Below are positions 45,264-57,034 of a stretch of DNA of 64,000 nucleotides, piece after piece. The stretch covers positions 23,373,001-23,437,000 of the forward strand of contig NC_079885.1 of NCBI RefSeq assembly GCF_029227915.1, written 5' to 3'. This DNA comes from Hydractinia symbiolongicarpus (lineage: Eukaryota; Cnidaria; Hydrozoa; Anthoathecata; Hydractiniidae). The translations under genes were made by a program, and so were the position numbers. The notes beneath the pieces were generated by a model. The model was not told where the DNA came from. It searched no databases and worked only from the letters and a program-made list of their open reading frames with translations. Positions within the stretch are counted from its first letter, which is position 1. The number at the start of each line of letters is the position of its first letter.

Positions 45264-46353
45264 ATGAATATTTATAGCTATAATCCTACAGCAAAGTACA
45301 AGTCCAACAGAGGCGAGTGGCCTATCGGTGTAACTAACTTGGAGTATCACGTGTCTACGACTCAGCACATTTCCGTGGCCTTCCCACAGTTCACGAAGTA
45401 CCCCATCAAAGTTCCCACTAAACTGTTGAACGATCCTGTAAATGTAAATTGGAAGGGGCAAGCCTTGGACTATTGGAACATCCAGGTGAATTTCGCTTGT
45501 CATTGCGCGACAACAGCGTTGGGGAACTCCGCCAAGCACATAAGTGGCTCCGTACCCCTTGTCAACTCGATCTTTAAATTCCACGTGTACTACCACATGA
45601 GACGTATTCTCGCGAGAATGAAGGTACCTATGCCATACGAAAGAGGATTTTCCCAGTACGAGAACCCCTACTCCACCTCGGGGTATGCGCGAGTATGTCG
45701 TGAGTACGGTGCGGATCCCAACGCTTTGTACAAATTCAAAGCCCTGACGTCATCGTTGACGAGTGGTAGATGGTGGCCGCAGGTTGATAGGGATTGGGGC
45801 AAATTCATCATACCAACTTCCCAGGGTCTGACATCGGAGGGAATAACCAAGCTTAGCAAAAGTATACGCGTTTACGTGATCTTGCTACTAGGATCCCAAG
45901 GCATCCTTACTCAGTTCTGGTGCCGATAACTATACAGCAAGGCAAATATTATTGCAGAAATTCGAAGCCATGATTCAGCGTGAGGAAAACGCAGGTCAAG
46001 ATATTACCCAGTTTCAAAAGGTGTTACAGTACGCACGGACTCCAGTCAATTTCGCCGTAATGCCCAGCGTATACATGCTACCCTCCAATATGGACCTCCG
46101 CATTGGAAAGATTGTAGGGTATAACAACAACGTTCTTATCACACCTTCTAACATAGGTGTAGGTGTAGAGCTAGATCTGAATACCATGGTTGTCAAACAT
46201 AAGGCATCCTTCACCATACCTCCTAGGCAACATATCAAGTCGAAGACCACGCCTCATACCAAGGAAGCCCACAGGCAGCATGAGGATACCAAGGCTACGG
46301 TTATGACGTTGGGAATAGGACTAATACTTGCATATAACTGGATGAAGAAATAG
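45264..46353 (+). pseudogene. Maverick virion protein with C-terminal membrane anchor, one frameshift
   Basis: Opens MNIYSYNPTAKYKSNRGEWP and carries HVYYHMRRILARMKVP and KSIRVYVILLLGSQ. Near 45900 a one-base change shifts the frame, and the second frame (continuing to 46353) contains ARTPVNFAVMPSVYMLPSN, KIVGYNNNVLIT and a terminal hydrophobic helix ending WMKK. Total about 360 codons. Proteins with this layout are part of the conserved structural set of Maverick elements; I take it for a minor capsid or membrane-associated virion protein. Otherwise conserved and without in-frame stops. Confidence 0.6.
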
Positions 46354-46384
46354 GTCTAATATGTTTTTCAAAATACTAGACTTT

Positions 46385-47470
46385 TCATCGATTCTTACTC
46401 CTATTACCCACGTCAGCCACCACGATATCTACAGCTCCCGCTATGACCATGCACAGATGCCTCGCTACGAAATCCACGACTTTAGCGGCTACCCGGAAGA
46501 AGAATGATACGATCGTACCAATTATCCCCGGCAGAGCAGCACCTGTCTTCCCTGCTAGATATTTAAGGAATTTTCTCAATCTCTCCAGCTGCTTTTGAAC
46601 AAACCCTTTGCTACCACCACTTCCTCCTTTACTTCCTACGGCGCTTGTGCTTCCTCCAGTGACAGCGAGCACGATGGTGGATATCAGTAGGCCCACGGCT
46701 GATACGATACTGGCAATGGTGATCCCCTGCTCTTTGAAGAGAATGCTTAGCTTCTCTCGTAGGGAGATGTCATCCCCAGCGATCTTCATGAGGGTCTCCT
46801 TAATCGTCTTCAGCTGATTATGGATATCCTTATCCCAAATTTTTTGTTGCTCCTCGGATACATCTGGTGTAGATTACTTTGTCTCTAACCTCTTCAGTTT
46901 ACCGCTAAGAGTCTGAAGCTCGCGCTTGAACCCCCTTCTTTCACGTTCGTCTAAGGCTTCTGTAAAGGAAGTATCCTCCATCAGACTCTTAGTTTCATCT
47001 AGAGCATTCTCGAGTAGCGGCAACATTTCGATTTCATCAGCCTTCTCTTCAACTTGAACAATCTCGTTAAGAAGTCCCTGCGCCATATTTTTACTGCTTT
47101 TGTTTGGTGTCTGATAGTCATCAAACCCTATCGCTTTCATGCGTGTACTACCCAACAACTTCCGCAGCTGTCCAATAGTTGGAAAATTACCATCTTACAA
47201 CGTGAGTACTACTTCCGGTAGTGATCTTTTTCCCGTCACAACCCTCTTTACTACAAGATGGCCATCCTCTCTTAATCTGAACCTATCGTAATGTGTCGCA
47301 TCGGGCATAAGCCCAAGCCCATCCCTAAGATTCGTGTACAGGCTATCAACCTTTGATTTAAAAAGTAGTGTATCGGTCGACTCCGTACTCAACTTCAATC
47401 GCCTACGCGCACCTCCTTGCTGTTGTCCTGGCGTTAGGCTGACAAAATTCTCATATCCTGGATTATCCAT
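46385..47470 (-). pseudogene. Long coiled-coil / membrane protein with two in-frame TAA codons
   Basis: One reading frame of 361 codons (start MDNPGYENFVSLTPGQQQGG) is interrupted only by TAA at 47195-47197 and at 46874-46876; there is no frameshift. Order: a Gln/Arg-rich head, HYDRFRLREDGHLVV, a long charged coiled coil (EALDERERRGFKRELQTLSG), DDISLREKLSILFKEQG, a hydrophobic span (ASIVSAVGLLISTIVLAVTG), a Gly/Ser linker, and further hydrophobic helices to the end. I know similar proteins only from Maverick elements. The convergent gene at 45264-46353 ends 31 bases away. Confidence 0.65.
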
Positions 47471-47503
47471 AGTTTATTTCAACCCATGCACCTGTATAAA
47501 TAA
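47471..47503. promoter_or_regulatory. Divergent promoter between coiled-coil gene and capsid gene
   Basis: Only 33 bases separate the two starts. The plus-strand gene is preceded by TATAAATAA immediately before ATG; the minus-strand gene by GAAATAAACT before ATG. Confidence 0.5.
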
Positions 47504-47598
47504 ATGAGTGTTTTTGGTAAATTAGATCCTAATAAGGAACTGAAAATCATGTATGGTATGAAAGGGAAAAAACAGAGGGTGAAGATCAGCCACGTGCC

Positions 47599-47862
<264 letters not shown>

Positions 47863-48624
47863 TATAGTTGACAAGTTTACAAGAAAATTTAGCTCTGAGG
47901 CTAATTAAAGTCAACTTTAAAAACATTAAAAACAATAAATAACTAAATATAAAAAATCTATAAAGAATACCGTATATACCTTTTCTTTAAATATTCTAAA
48001 TAATATGTCAAAGGATAGACTATGTAGTGGTGGTTCCAGGAACTCAGTCAAACTTCCCAGGCAGGGGGCCGAGAGAAAATAATATGCAACCAGATAACAA
48101 GGCTAGAATATCCTTATATGATACCACCCCACTTAAACCGTCGCACCGCAAGACATGTTTAACTGAGTTCCCGCTCCACAACTGACAAAGGAAGACAACG
48201 GGGAAACTACGGAAAACCTAATTCAGGTATAAAAGTTTTGCATATTCTGCAAGGACAATGGTTTGGAATCCAGTTTCTTATTTTGTTTCTAAACTTAATT
48301 AAAGTACCAGCGTTCCGATACTCGTTAGGCAAAGAGTTCCAAAGCTTTAACCCAACATTAGACAGTGTTTCGATCCCATATCTCACTGAAAATATTTCGT
48401 TACTCTTGAGTTTGTCCTTCCTCAAATTATACACTGGTTCAGGAAAAAGAAAAATTCAACATTTCTGGACCTGTTTTTGTTTTAGCTTTATACAGCTCAG
48501 TAACAAGGATGCGTAAGTTCGTTTGGTGAATTGTAACGCTCCCATTTTTTGATAAAAGCTCTTCAAATGAGGATTGATAGTCTTGATAGATAATTCTTAG
48601 TGCTCTTTCAAGATTTTAAAAAAA
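47863..48624 (-). mobile_element. LINE 3'-end fragment inserted in the capsid gene
   Basis: On the minus strand, from about 48620 down to 48207, frames read ERALRIIYQDYQSSFEELL, LVTELYKAKTKTGPEM and VYNLRKDKLKSNEIF and ETLSNVGLKLWNSLPNEYRN, the C-terminal region of a CR1/Jockey-like reverse transcriptase ORF. A 3' untranslated part and the (AAT)n tail follow. One frameshift lies near 48440. Confidence 0.75.
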
Positions 48625-49044
48625 ATGCAAGATTTTAACATACTCGCAGTGTATCGCTATCTCTGGATTTCAAAATTTGATAGGGACAATAAACTGATCC
48701 TTCAGGGTATTAATCCGAATGATGGAACTATTAGGAGCCTCCAAGTTATAGCCGGCGACCATGTTGGTAACAACGAAGAGATGGCCATCGCTGAGGCCTA
48801 CGGTAACACCTTCTGCATACCTCTTGGCTCCATGTTTGAGCTCACGAGGGATTTCCCGTTTTATCAACATGGAATCCATGATCGATTAACCTTTATCTTG
48901 CATTTCGTGCCATACGGTGACGTTATAAAGGATGCCGTGCTGCCAGAAGCTGGGGTAGCTTCTGGAAGCACGGCAGCCAAACCGGCTGATGCTAGTTATT
49001 AAATTACCAATATCTCGATAGAATTCGACAAGGTCTTGGTGATC

Positions 49045-49692
49045 TTGATGACGTACCACTCGCGAAAAATGGGATCGTCACATATTGGATTCCTTTCTGC
49101 CATATCTGGATACATATCCCGTAGGGTACGGAGCTGATCGTTTAGAGATCGTCGTTGACAACGAATTATATAGTGGGGATGTTGGCCCTTTTTTTTCACA
49201 TTTATTAGGATAGTTCTTGTCAATAACACATATCACATTATCATACGGATAACTATTAGGAACATACCGATCACGAAATTCCCCAATTTCCAATGTTTGT
49301 AAATCTAGCTGTTTCTCTCGCTCTTGAAGGTCATCATTTAATATTGCCAGGGCTTGACGATGTTCTTCGATTTCATTTTGTAATTTTTCCACACCTCTTT
49401 TAGTTAGCCATTTCATGGCCTCAATAGCCCTTGGTTTTCGAGATCTATGTACAATCTCCAATGTACCATCCAATGTCACGAAAGCCTCGTCTCCGGTTAC
49501 TTCCTTGGACAGTGCGTCTAACGCACCATCTGTTATCTCATGACGAGGCGTGGTTTTTACATCTCTGTATGTCGCCTTTATATCATCAATACCTAAAAAT
49601 CTTCCCAGATCTGCGCGTTTAAACATTAGTTGACCCTGATTGTTTACCAATATCTCAATGGTAGGCAATGTGTTAAATAAGGTAAGTGACAT
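49045..49692 (-). pseudogene. Bro-N-like protein of the Maverick-type element, frameshifted
   Basis: The N-terminal part (FNTLPTIEILVNNQGQLMFK, RADLGRFLGIDDI, VTGDEAFVTLDGTLEI, RKPRAIEAMKWLTKRG) is a Bro-N/MSV199-type DNA-binding domain as in many large DNA viruses; a coiled coil (EEHRQALAILNDDLQEREKQ) follows. An eight-base A run at 49189-49196 shifts the frame. The second frame carries a conserved C-terminal region (HPHYIIRCQRRSLNDQL, CDDP) and then runs into what is the antisense of the capsid gene, so its true end was probably lost by a deletion near 49045. Confidence 0.7.
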
Positions 49693-49700
49693 TTTATTAT

Positions 49701-49895
49701 TTACATTACTCCAACCAGGGTGATCATTGAGATGAATCCAAAAAAATATATGGTGTTCCTATGTATTCTTTCTCTCTCCATAACATCCCTTAGCTCTTCG
49801 TCAAGAGCATCTAATTGACTTTCCAGATAGGGTATCCTGTCCATTTCTTTATAACAATTTTCCAATTGATTTTCCAATGTTCTGATATATGACAT
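49701..49895 (-). CDS. Small coiled-coil protein with C-terminal membrane helix
   Basis: 64 residues: a heptad-like charged helix (RTLENQLENCYKEMDRIPYL, ESQLDALDEELRDVMERER) followed by one hydrophobic span (IYFFGFISMITLVGVM). The ATG (49895) is preceded by TATATATTGAAATAA. A tail-anchored type of protein; role unknown. It lies 8 bases upstream of the Bro-like gene. Confidence 0.6.
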   Translation of the reverse strand: MSYIRTLENQLENCYKEMDRIPYLESQLDALDEELRDVMERERIHRNTIYFFGFISMITLVGVM

Positions 49896-49967
49896 TTATT
49901 TCAATATATACCAAGTCCGAGGATGTTCCAACCTAATATACAAGCACACGTGCTTTGACTTTTTGAG

Positions 49968-50492
49968 TTAAGCCTTAATAGCTTCCCAATCATCGATAAG
50001 GTTGGTCTCTTCATCAATTAATTTCATATCGGAGCGCTCACTGGGGTACCACATAAACATCTGCTTTTTCTGACGGCGGAGTTTTTTTGGAATTGCCGTG
50101 TAAGCTTACGTAAAGATCCAGCAGCTGTGCCTTCGATGTCTCCCAGATATTGACAGCTCCAGGAGCGGTTGTCGGCGTTTATGCAGGCTCTTGTCAGCGA
50201 TTATGTCATCGATAATGAATAGCGTTTCTTCACCGGCAAGTATATTCGATAATCGCTGAATCCAATCAAATAGTTGATCTCGTGGTTCGATCAAAAAAAC
50301 ATAGTCATCCTTCCAGAGGCAGTGCCTCGACAAGTATGTGGTATTCCGTCGTATGGCGGGGCAAAAGATTACGATATTGTGGAATTGCTCTCGATACTCG
50401 TTCTCGAGCAAGTCCAGTACTCTTTGTGTTTTTCCACATCCCGTCGGTCCTGTAAACATAGCCGTATGTGGTTCCTTGACAATATTTAGCAT
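49968..50492 (-). pseudogene. A32-like DNA-packaging ATPase with an in-frame TAA
   Basis: The enzyme pumps viral DNA into capsids. Seen: Walker A GPTGCGKT near residue 15, FHNIVIFCP, Walker B ETLFIIDD near residue 80, and SISGRHRRHSCW. The frame is broken only by TAA at 50106-50108 and continues to a stop at 49968-49970 with IPKKLRRQKKQMFMWYPSER. The total of 174 codons is short but has all core motifs of the FtsK/HerA-related packaging ATPases of Maverick elements. The start overlaps the stop of the upstream gene. Confidence 0.8.
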
Positions 50493-50794
50493 GTTTGTTG
50501 TATGCCCATGGGCTGCTGAGTACTCGCGGGTTTTCTACGGATGGAATATATGACACCTCCGATACATGCGATTATTGCATTAATACCTCCACAAATGTAT
50601 ATTCCACTTCCTGACTGTACAGAACTCACTCCAGAAGAGGTTTTGACTGGAGGTTGTACAGCACCCTCTTGTTGTCTAAGATCTTCTTTCCTCTTCTTCA
50701 TCAGTGCCGCCAACTTGTGGCCTTGGGCTACTCTACCAGGATGCTTCACTGGTTTAGTAATTACCCTCTGTTCTTGCGATTGTTCAGTGCTCAT
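50486..50794 (-). CDS. Small single-span membrane protein
   Basis: 102 residues: basic N-terminal half (KHPGRVAQGHKLAALMKKRK), a Pro/Ser linker and one hydrophobic span (IYICGGINAIIACIGGVIYS) followed by a short basic tail. The ATG lies behind CCTATAAAAA. Its stop overlaps the ATPase ATG, which suggests coupled expression. Between it and the next gene upstream is one very short open frame (about 50806-50862, MEILEEQSLS) I cannot judge. Confidence 0.55.
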   Translation of the reverse strand: MSTEQSQEQRVITKPVKHPGRVAQGHKLAALMKKRKEDLRQQEGAVQPPVKTSSGVSSVQSGSGIYICGGINAIIACIGGVIYSIRRKPASTQQPMGIQQTC

Positions 50795-50911
50795 TTTTTA
50801 TAGGCCGCGAGACTTAAAAAATCATTTCCCTTTTACAGAAAGATGGATGGATAGACTCTGTTCCTCAAGGATTTCCATGATCTCTGTTGTTTTTATTGGT
50901 TCATAATAATA

Positions 50912-53142
50912 CTACACGCGTTGCTCCTCATTAATCTCTTTCTTCTTTTCAATGGACTTTGAGAGCTTCGTATGATCAATCGTATGGGCAGCTACCAACA
51001 GCGGCGCGAGAAATTGACCAAAGGCTGTGTAAAGGACTATACCCAGGTCAGCCATGTTCTCCCTAATAACGGGGTCCTTTTCTAAATCATGACGAAGAGC
51101 CTCGGGATCATCTAAAGATACAAGGTTGCCGATGGCTTTCGTATATAAGCCGATGGCATGACATGACAAAGTAGTGGAACCAAGCCAATATCAATTGATT
51201 ATCGAAATTCCTTAGACAAAGAGAGACTAATTAATGAGATAATTAAAACATACGAGAGTCATCCGAGTATTGGCAAAATTAAAGCCTGCAACGAAAATAT
51301 AAATTTTTTTAACTTTGAGGAGGTAGATGACAACACAATCAAAAAACTTTATACTAATTTAAACATAAATTCCTCTCCAGGTAGAGACAAAATACCCCCA
51401 AAGCTTGTGAAGTTAGCTAGTGAATATCTGATTGGCCCATTGAAAAATGCTATAAACAGCAGCATAAAATTGAATATTTTTCCCGATGGAGCCAAACGTG
51501 CAACGGTTGCACCTCTTGACAAAGGAGGCAAAGACAAACATAGCATTAGAAATTTTAGACCTGTCAGTGTGTTGAATGTATTTTCAAAATTCTATGAAAA
51601 CATAATGAAGGATCAAATCATGTCTTTCATAGAATCGAAACTTTCAATATTAATGGATCTATCAAAAGCTTTCGATTGCGTGCCACATGATTTACTAATC
51701 GCTAAACTTGAGGCATATGGATTTGAAATTAATGCCCTGAAATTTGTCCTGTCATACCTAACAAATAGAGAACAATCTACTCGTATAAACGGACACTTCA
51801 GTCTTTTACAAATGATTCTTTCAGGTGTGCCGCAAGGATCAATCTTAGGCCCGATAATTTTTAATATTTTTCTTAACGATATTTTTCTTTTTATAACCAG
51901 AAGTGACCTACACAACTATGCTGATGATTTCCAATTCAATTCCAAACCCCATTAAAATTTGAGAAGGTGAGTCTGAGCAGGCATTAGCATGGCTACATGA
52001 AAATAAAATGATTGCTAACACTGACAAATTTCAATGCACTATCATTAGCAAAGATAGGATAGAAAACACAAGTAGTAAACTGATAAGAATCGGAGATAAA
52101 AACATATATTCGGAGGACACAGTCAAACTGTTAGGAGTTAAAAATGACAATAACCTTAGATTTGATCAGCATTTAAATGAGGTTTGCAAGAAAGCATCTG
52201 CGCAACTAAATGCTTTGTATAGATTTAAAAACATACTTCCTTTTAAAGCTAAGAGTGTCTTAGCAGAAAGTTTTGTGTATTCAAACTTTAACTACTGTCC
52301 ACTTATTTGGAATTTCTCATCTTCAAAATCACTTTCTAGGGTCGAAAAACCATAAACGAGCCCTAAAATTTGTAGATAGCGGATATTCAGAGAGAAAAGA
52401 AAAGTACATTTCTAGCAAGAACAAAAGTAACTACATGAAAATTATGCGAATAAGAAATCTATGTATAGAGATTTTTAAATCTCTTAATAATTTAAATCCG
52501 CCATTTATGTTAGACATCTTTCAACGCAGCGAAACAAACAGGCCAGTACAAAGTCAACATGTAAATAATCTTAAAACATTGAACTTTAATACTAAGAATT
52601 TTGGGGAAAAATGTCTTCGCTCATTGGGGCCTAAAATTTGGAATACTTTACCTTCCGAATTGAAAAGTTGTAACAGCCTTAAAAACTAAACTAAAAACTA
52701 AAGGAGTATGATTTCAGTCACTCGGTCTATTTAAATAATTTTTAATATTTTTTTACATTTATCATAAAACTATAAACAAATTTTTGTCGGATTTGATTAG
52801 TTTCCTGTATATTTATAAATATGTATTTATTTATTTTTTTTATATCAGGAAGCTATATTCAACAAATTTAGCGTGTATTTTCTCGATGGATTCGGGTGAT
52901 GCTTTGTCCAAAAATGCCTGGGTACATTTTTTCGGTAGTAAATGGAGCTTGGATTTGCGAGCATCCTTGAGAGCTTGGCGCTTATCCATAGGTTGCTCAA
53001 GCGCTTAAGCCGGTGTGTCAACTACATCAAAAAGATCAGATAACTCAGACATCCTATTTATTATACTATGGTATCGATAGAGGAAGGCAAGTATCAATGT
53101 GTATGGGAGCAATATCGCGATCAGTAGTAACAACTCCATCAT
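50912..53142 (-). pseudogene. Maverick membrane protein gene split by a LINE fragment
   Basis: The 5' part (53142 to about 52855) opens with a hydrophobic segment (MMELLLLIAILLPYTLILAF), continues in frame through MSELSDLFDVV, meets TAA at 53005-53007 and goes on with a basic helical stretch. A LINE fragment of about 1.67 kb follows. The 3' part (about 51175 to 50912) reads CHAIGLYTKAIGNLVS, a hydrophobic LGIVLYTAFGQFLAPLLVAA and a charged tail. The product would be a two-span membrane protein of about 170 residues. Its ATG overlaps nothing and lies 2 bases beyond the polymerase stop. An alternative start is the Met at 53052. Confidence 0.6.
51178..52850 (+). mobile_element. LINE fragment (CR1/Jockey-like reverse transcriptase), inserted in a viral gene
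   Basis: Frames on the plus strand read SSPGRDKIPPKLVKLA, NFRPVSVLN, LMDLSKAFDCVPHDLL (motif A), SGVPQGSILGPIIFNIF (motif B) and LHNYADDFQF (motif C), then a thumb region and LGPKIWNTLPSEL. A deletion of several dozen codons sits near 51645, between NVFSKFYE and the Asp of motif A, and frameshifts at about 51950 and 52330. The 5' end is truncated. It runs opposite to the gene it interrupts. Confidence 0.85.
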
Positions 53143-53144
53143 TT

Positions 53145-56100
53145 TTATTTCTTTAATCGATAATGACCCTGGGCAAGCGTTGTTATTTGATCCGCCTGAA
53201 CGATCCGTTTGTCATCAGCTCTATTTAACGCTATTTTTGTGACTTCTTGCGTGTATATGTTATGCCCTTTGTTTTGTATACAACGCCAACTCTTGTTTAG
53301 ATTAATACCTTCCTCCAAACATCGTTGGTAATCTTTGAAGGTGATACATTTCTTGGTGACGGCTTTTTTTTACACCCTTGGCTTTGCGATCACCCCCTCT
53401 TTTGTGAGACTCTTGTATGCGTAGGCTTTGGGTCCAAGAGTTATGAATAAAGTCATGATCTTACCGCCTAGCTCATCTTTAAATAAGCCGACGACTTTCT
53501 TGTTTTTACCGATTGAGAGAGGTCTGTTGTCATCTTTGCTATAGGCACTTGTATCGAAGCGTGTTTCTACATCATCGGCAATATCCCGATAGAAGTTCTC
53601 TGTTCGTATGTGATAGACAAAGGAATCTGTATCCACATAGCAAATCCTCTGCTTACTTCCATACTTGGTTTGTATGTAATCGTAGTGGAACTCGTACATG
53701 ACGGTTTTTGACTGATCTAAAATAGCTTGACCGATATAAACGGGCTTATTCATCTTATTTTCTGTCCTACCCATCTTAATACCCATGAGATTCTTACCAA
53801 AGCATGTGCCGCTCTTGAAATTTGGTTGCATGGTAAGCTTTGTATACGCAGTTTCATTCGTGACTATCTTAATGTTGCGATGATTCCGAATATTCTCCAT
53901 GGTCTTGCCGAACACGCTCAAATTCATCAACTTGTAAAAATCTTTCTCGAACTCGTTTTTGGCGGCCGTTCTCAGCCTCGTGTTGTGATCTATATAGTCC
54001 CGGAGCCAGGCACTATGTTGAAATTGGATAGCGCGGTGAACCTTCTTAAGCTCGAGCCCGTGTTTCAGGGCTTGATGTAGAGCTCTGATGTGTACCACAT
54101 ATTTCTTCTTATTTTCAAGATTAGGTATTAACTTCTCAACTCTATGTACAATCTTTCGCTCTGGTCGTGGAGCTCCTTCATGTAGTCGACGTCGACCTCA
54201 AGGAGATATCCATATTTGTTGTCAGCGAAGAGCTTATCGATCTTCTTTTCATTAATTACCTCTATATTTGATACCCACCTAAATCCATGAGTGGGTAGAG
54301 GCTGTTGCATCGCCCAGCCATATAGATTGTTGGCATCGAGATACTGCAAGTATGACGATTTCTTATCAGGATCATATTGATCAGCCATGTATCTGTTATT
54401 TGCCTTGGCATATCGGTGTACAGCTTGGGTTATATCACCTCGTATTCCTCGTTCGAAGAGGAGAAACATATCCGGGTCAGTTAAAAGTTCGAGCCTTACA
54501 CCCGTGTATTTGAGTGCTGCCTTCCAAGCTAAGCCGGGTGCGGAATAAAAATGGTCGGGATCAAGCCCATAGTTAGCATGGCACACTCCTCTAAAGTTTT
54601 GTAATATATCAGTGGGTAGTAAAACGTCAGTCACTAAGTACGCATTATGATAGTCCCCCATGGTAGTTTCATCATCTTTTGTATTGATTACATTCCACAC
54701 TTTTTGAGCGTGCTCGTATTCTTCGTCGCTAATCCCCTTCATGTTTAACTTGCTATAGAAAGCCTCCTTTGGAGGTAGCTCAGTTTCCTCGAATCGTCGC
54801 CAGCTATCCATATACTCATAGGGATATACACCCTTCCTTCGCATGAGTTTAAAGGTGTCATCCTCAGTGAAATACCAACGGAGATTTTTTCACTGTTCAT
54901 CATCGAGGTTGCTTGCCAATTTTTCTAATTATGATGACATGAATCGACAACTATCGATGAATCGTATTTCAACCTTTTTATACGTTTCCCCGTCGCCATA
55001 CCCCATGCATGCAATGGGTACTTTGATTTTTACATTAAACGATATATATTTTTCCGTATTCTCCGCCATGCATCTAATATCCTGGGTATTGTATTTTTCG
55101 CCCAGCTCGCGAATAGCCACTCAAATTGTGAAATATCACAGGTACATGGTTTGGTATTTCATATTTTAGGTTGCAGGTGTTGTGAGCTGGACCCCTGTAT
55201 AACCCTGAGTAGTGACAATGATCCCTAACCTTGCGATTTTCATCATTGAATGGCTTAATACAAATGTGACATCTTTCAGCAGCATCGTGTTCCCTCTTCT
55301 GATCCTCCGTTAATGGTATCATAGGCTTCTGTGGAAATAATGAATAAAGCCGCTTTACCTCATCCTCCAGGTGGGTGATAAAGCGGGTTACACAGTCCTC
55401 GGCCCTGTATACTGTTAGGGGGTCCTGCACTTCTTTATAAGCAAAGGTACTGTAGGTACACCATCCACATGGTTCATGTTTGTTCAGACTCTTAATCTTA
55501 GTATCCCGAGCATTCTCTTTCATAGGAATTAGTAGGGATTCGAAGTCCGCATAGATTACAAATGGTACTTTAAATTGCTGATGGCCATCTTGATAATATA
55601 ACCATTTTTCCTTTTCGCTGGGCATCGTGATTTTGACCGCTTCATTGTCTTTGCAGTAGATATAGTGTTTATCGCGGGATTCTATTGCTTGGAACCCCTG
55701 CAGGCAATTCAGACAGAAATGCATCCTTGTAGTATTCTTTGATATCTTACTACTTAATAATATCGAAAGATTTTTGATGGCTACGTAATGGTTTCTCTTC
55801 TCATCAGTTATTAGTTGCAAATTAGCCTGCTTCTCTCTTTCATTAAATGTCGATCTACGCAGGATATTAAAGCTCCTTCCCGTCGCATACAATACGTTCA
55901 CCGCGATGTCAGGATTGTTCCGCTCAAATTTGTTGATGTCCTTGATGGATGTTGGGTATTGAATACCCTGCCAGTTATACTGCTCCTCATATTGTCGGAG
56001 CTTGCTGATACGTTCTGGATGAATACCAATATCTTCATTATTATTAGGATTAATTATAGCTTTCTTCATACCAATCCATCTTGGTGCCTCGATATACGAA

Positions 56101-56378
56101 GAGCCTTGAGTCAGCTTAAGCTTGTGAAAGTCTACATCGAGGTGTTAAATACGACCTATACTAAACCTAGATTTGGGTAATGCAGGATTTTCTACATGTG
56201 TTTTAATTTGAGCAAACATCGTGTCCATCACTTCAAGCACTATTGTGCTTTGAAATACTGATGTCATGTTGCTGTGGAATACCTTGTCTACCTCAATAAA
56301 CTCGTTGGTACCATCGATGGGCTTTCTCCATAAAATCCATAGGGAGCACTGGATTTTCGCAGAGCCCATTTCTTCCAC
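53145..56378 (-). pseudogene. Protein-primed type B DNA polymerase of the Maverick-type element
   Basis: Copies the element DNA, probably from a terminal protein. In order on the minus strand: ALPKSRFSIGR, an in-frame TAA (56145-56147), HLDVDFHKL, KKAIINP, a zinc cluster FCLNCLQGF, exonuclease motif VIYADFESLL near 55555, an HNH-like block (CHICIKPF...DHCHYSG) near 55230, VIFHNLSGY, polymerase motif A YLDANNLYGWAM near 54330, motif B KLMNLSVFGKT near 53930 and motif C YVDTDSF near 53630. The C-terminus ends at 53145. Frameshifts or small deletions lie near 55095, 54900, 54130 and 53370. A short block usually found between KKAIINP and HPERISKL seems absent. About 1,075 codons. Confidence 0.9.
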
Positions 56379-56969
56379 TTAGTTTTCAATAAGTGTTTTT
56401 ACATTTGATCGAACCTTGTCCAAGTAGCCATTAATATCTGTTCCATCGATGCCAGTTAACTCCTGCGGTAACTCCTCAATGTTTTGTGAAGAGCATGTTT
56501 ATGCTTTTGTGGTGTAAAATCTTGGTTAGCTCTGAAGCATGATCTTTCCTCGCTTCCTCCTCGACTTCACCAAGAAGGGTCCTTCTTGCTCCATGATATA
56601 ATGAGAGGATACGATTTTTAACTAATGCAAAATTTTGCCGTACCGGTCCCTTGATACTCTCTGGTACATATGATAGTAGCCACTCTGACAATTTTCGCAA
56701 TTTATTTTTGCTATTGGACGCGTTTTCTTCATCTCATGACGTTCAAACTCATTCATTTCCTTGAATGTGGGTACATGTGGCTCTATCTTACTCCTAAAAG
56801 GACGAGTCTTTGCCATCTCTTGCCTTTCAAAAATATCCATCACGTCTGGTGTGAATGGGGTAGGAGTGGGTTCTAATAAAGCAACAAGGTCTGCTTTGCG
56901 TAGCCTGTAGTATCCATGTAGACCCCGCGCTTTAGCAATAGCTCTTAATTCTATAACAGTCTTATCCAT
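56379..56969 (-). pseudogene. SAP-like N-terminal protein upstream of, and in frame with, the polymerase
   Basis: Starts MDKTVIELRAIAKARGLHGY, a SAP/Rho-N-like head, with CTATAATAA before the ATG. A basic linker (DIFERQEMAKTRPF, twice) follows, then after a frameshift near 56695 WLLSYVPESIKGPVRQNF and KNRILSLYHGARRTLLGEVE. The end reads DINGYLDKVRSNVKTLIEN and then TAA at 56379-56381, directly followed in the same frame by the polymerase. In related elements the two parts are one polyprotein, so this TAA may be a fresh mutation. Confidence 0.65.
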
Positions 56970-57034
56970 TTATTATAGAATTTGAGGGCCCAACTAAGAA
57001 TTTTTCTAGGACAGTTGAATATTTTGATAATTTT

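Noticed and set aside
47863-48624. Independent host gene at 48207-48516
   Set aside because: The minus-strand frames are the C-terminal end of a LINE ORF with its 3' microsatellite tail; the plus-strand frames are shadows.
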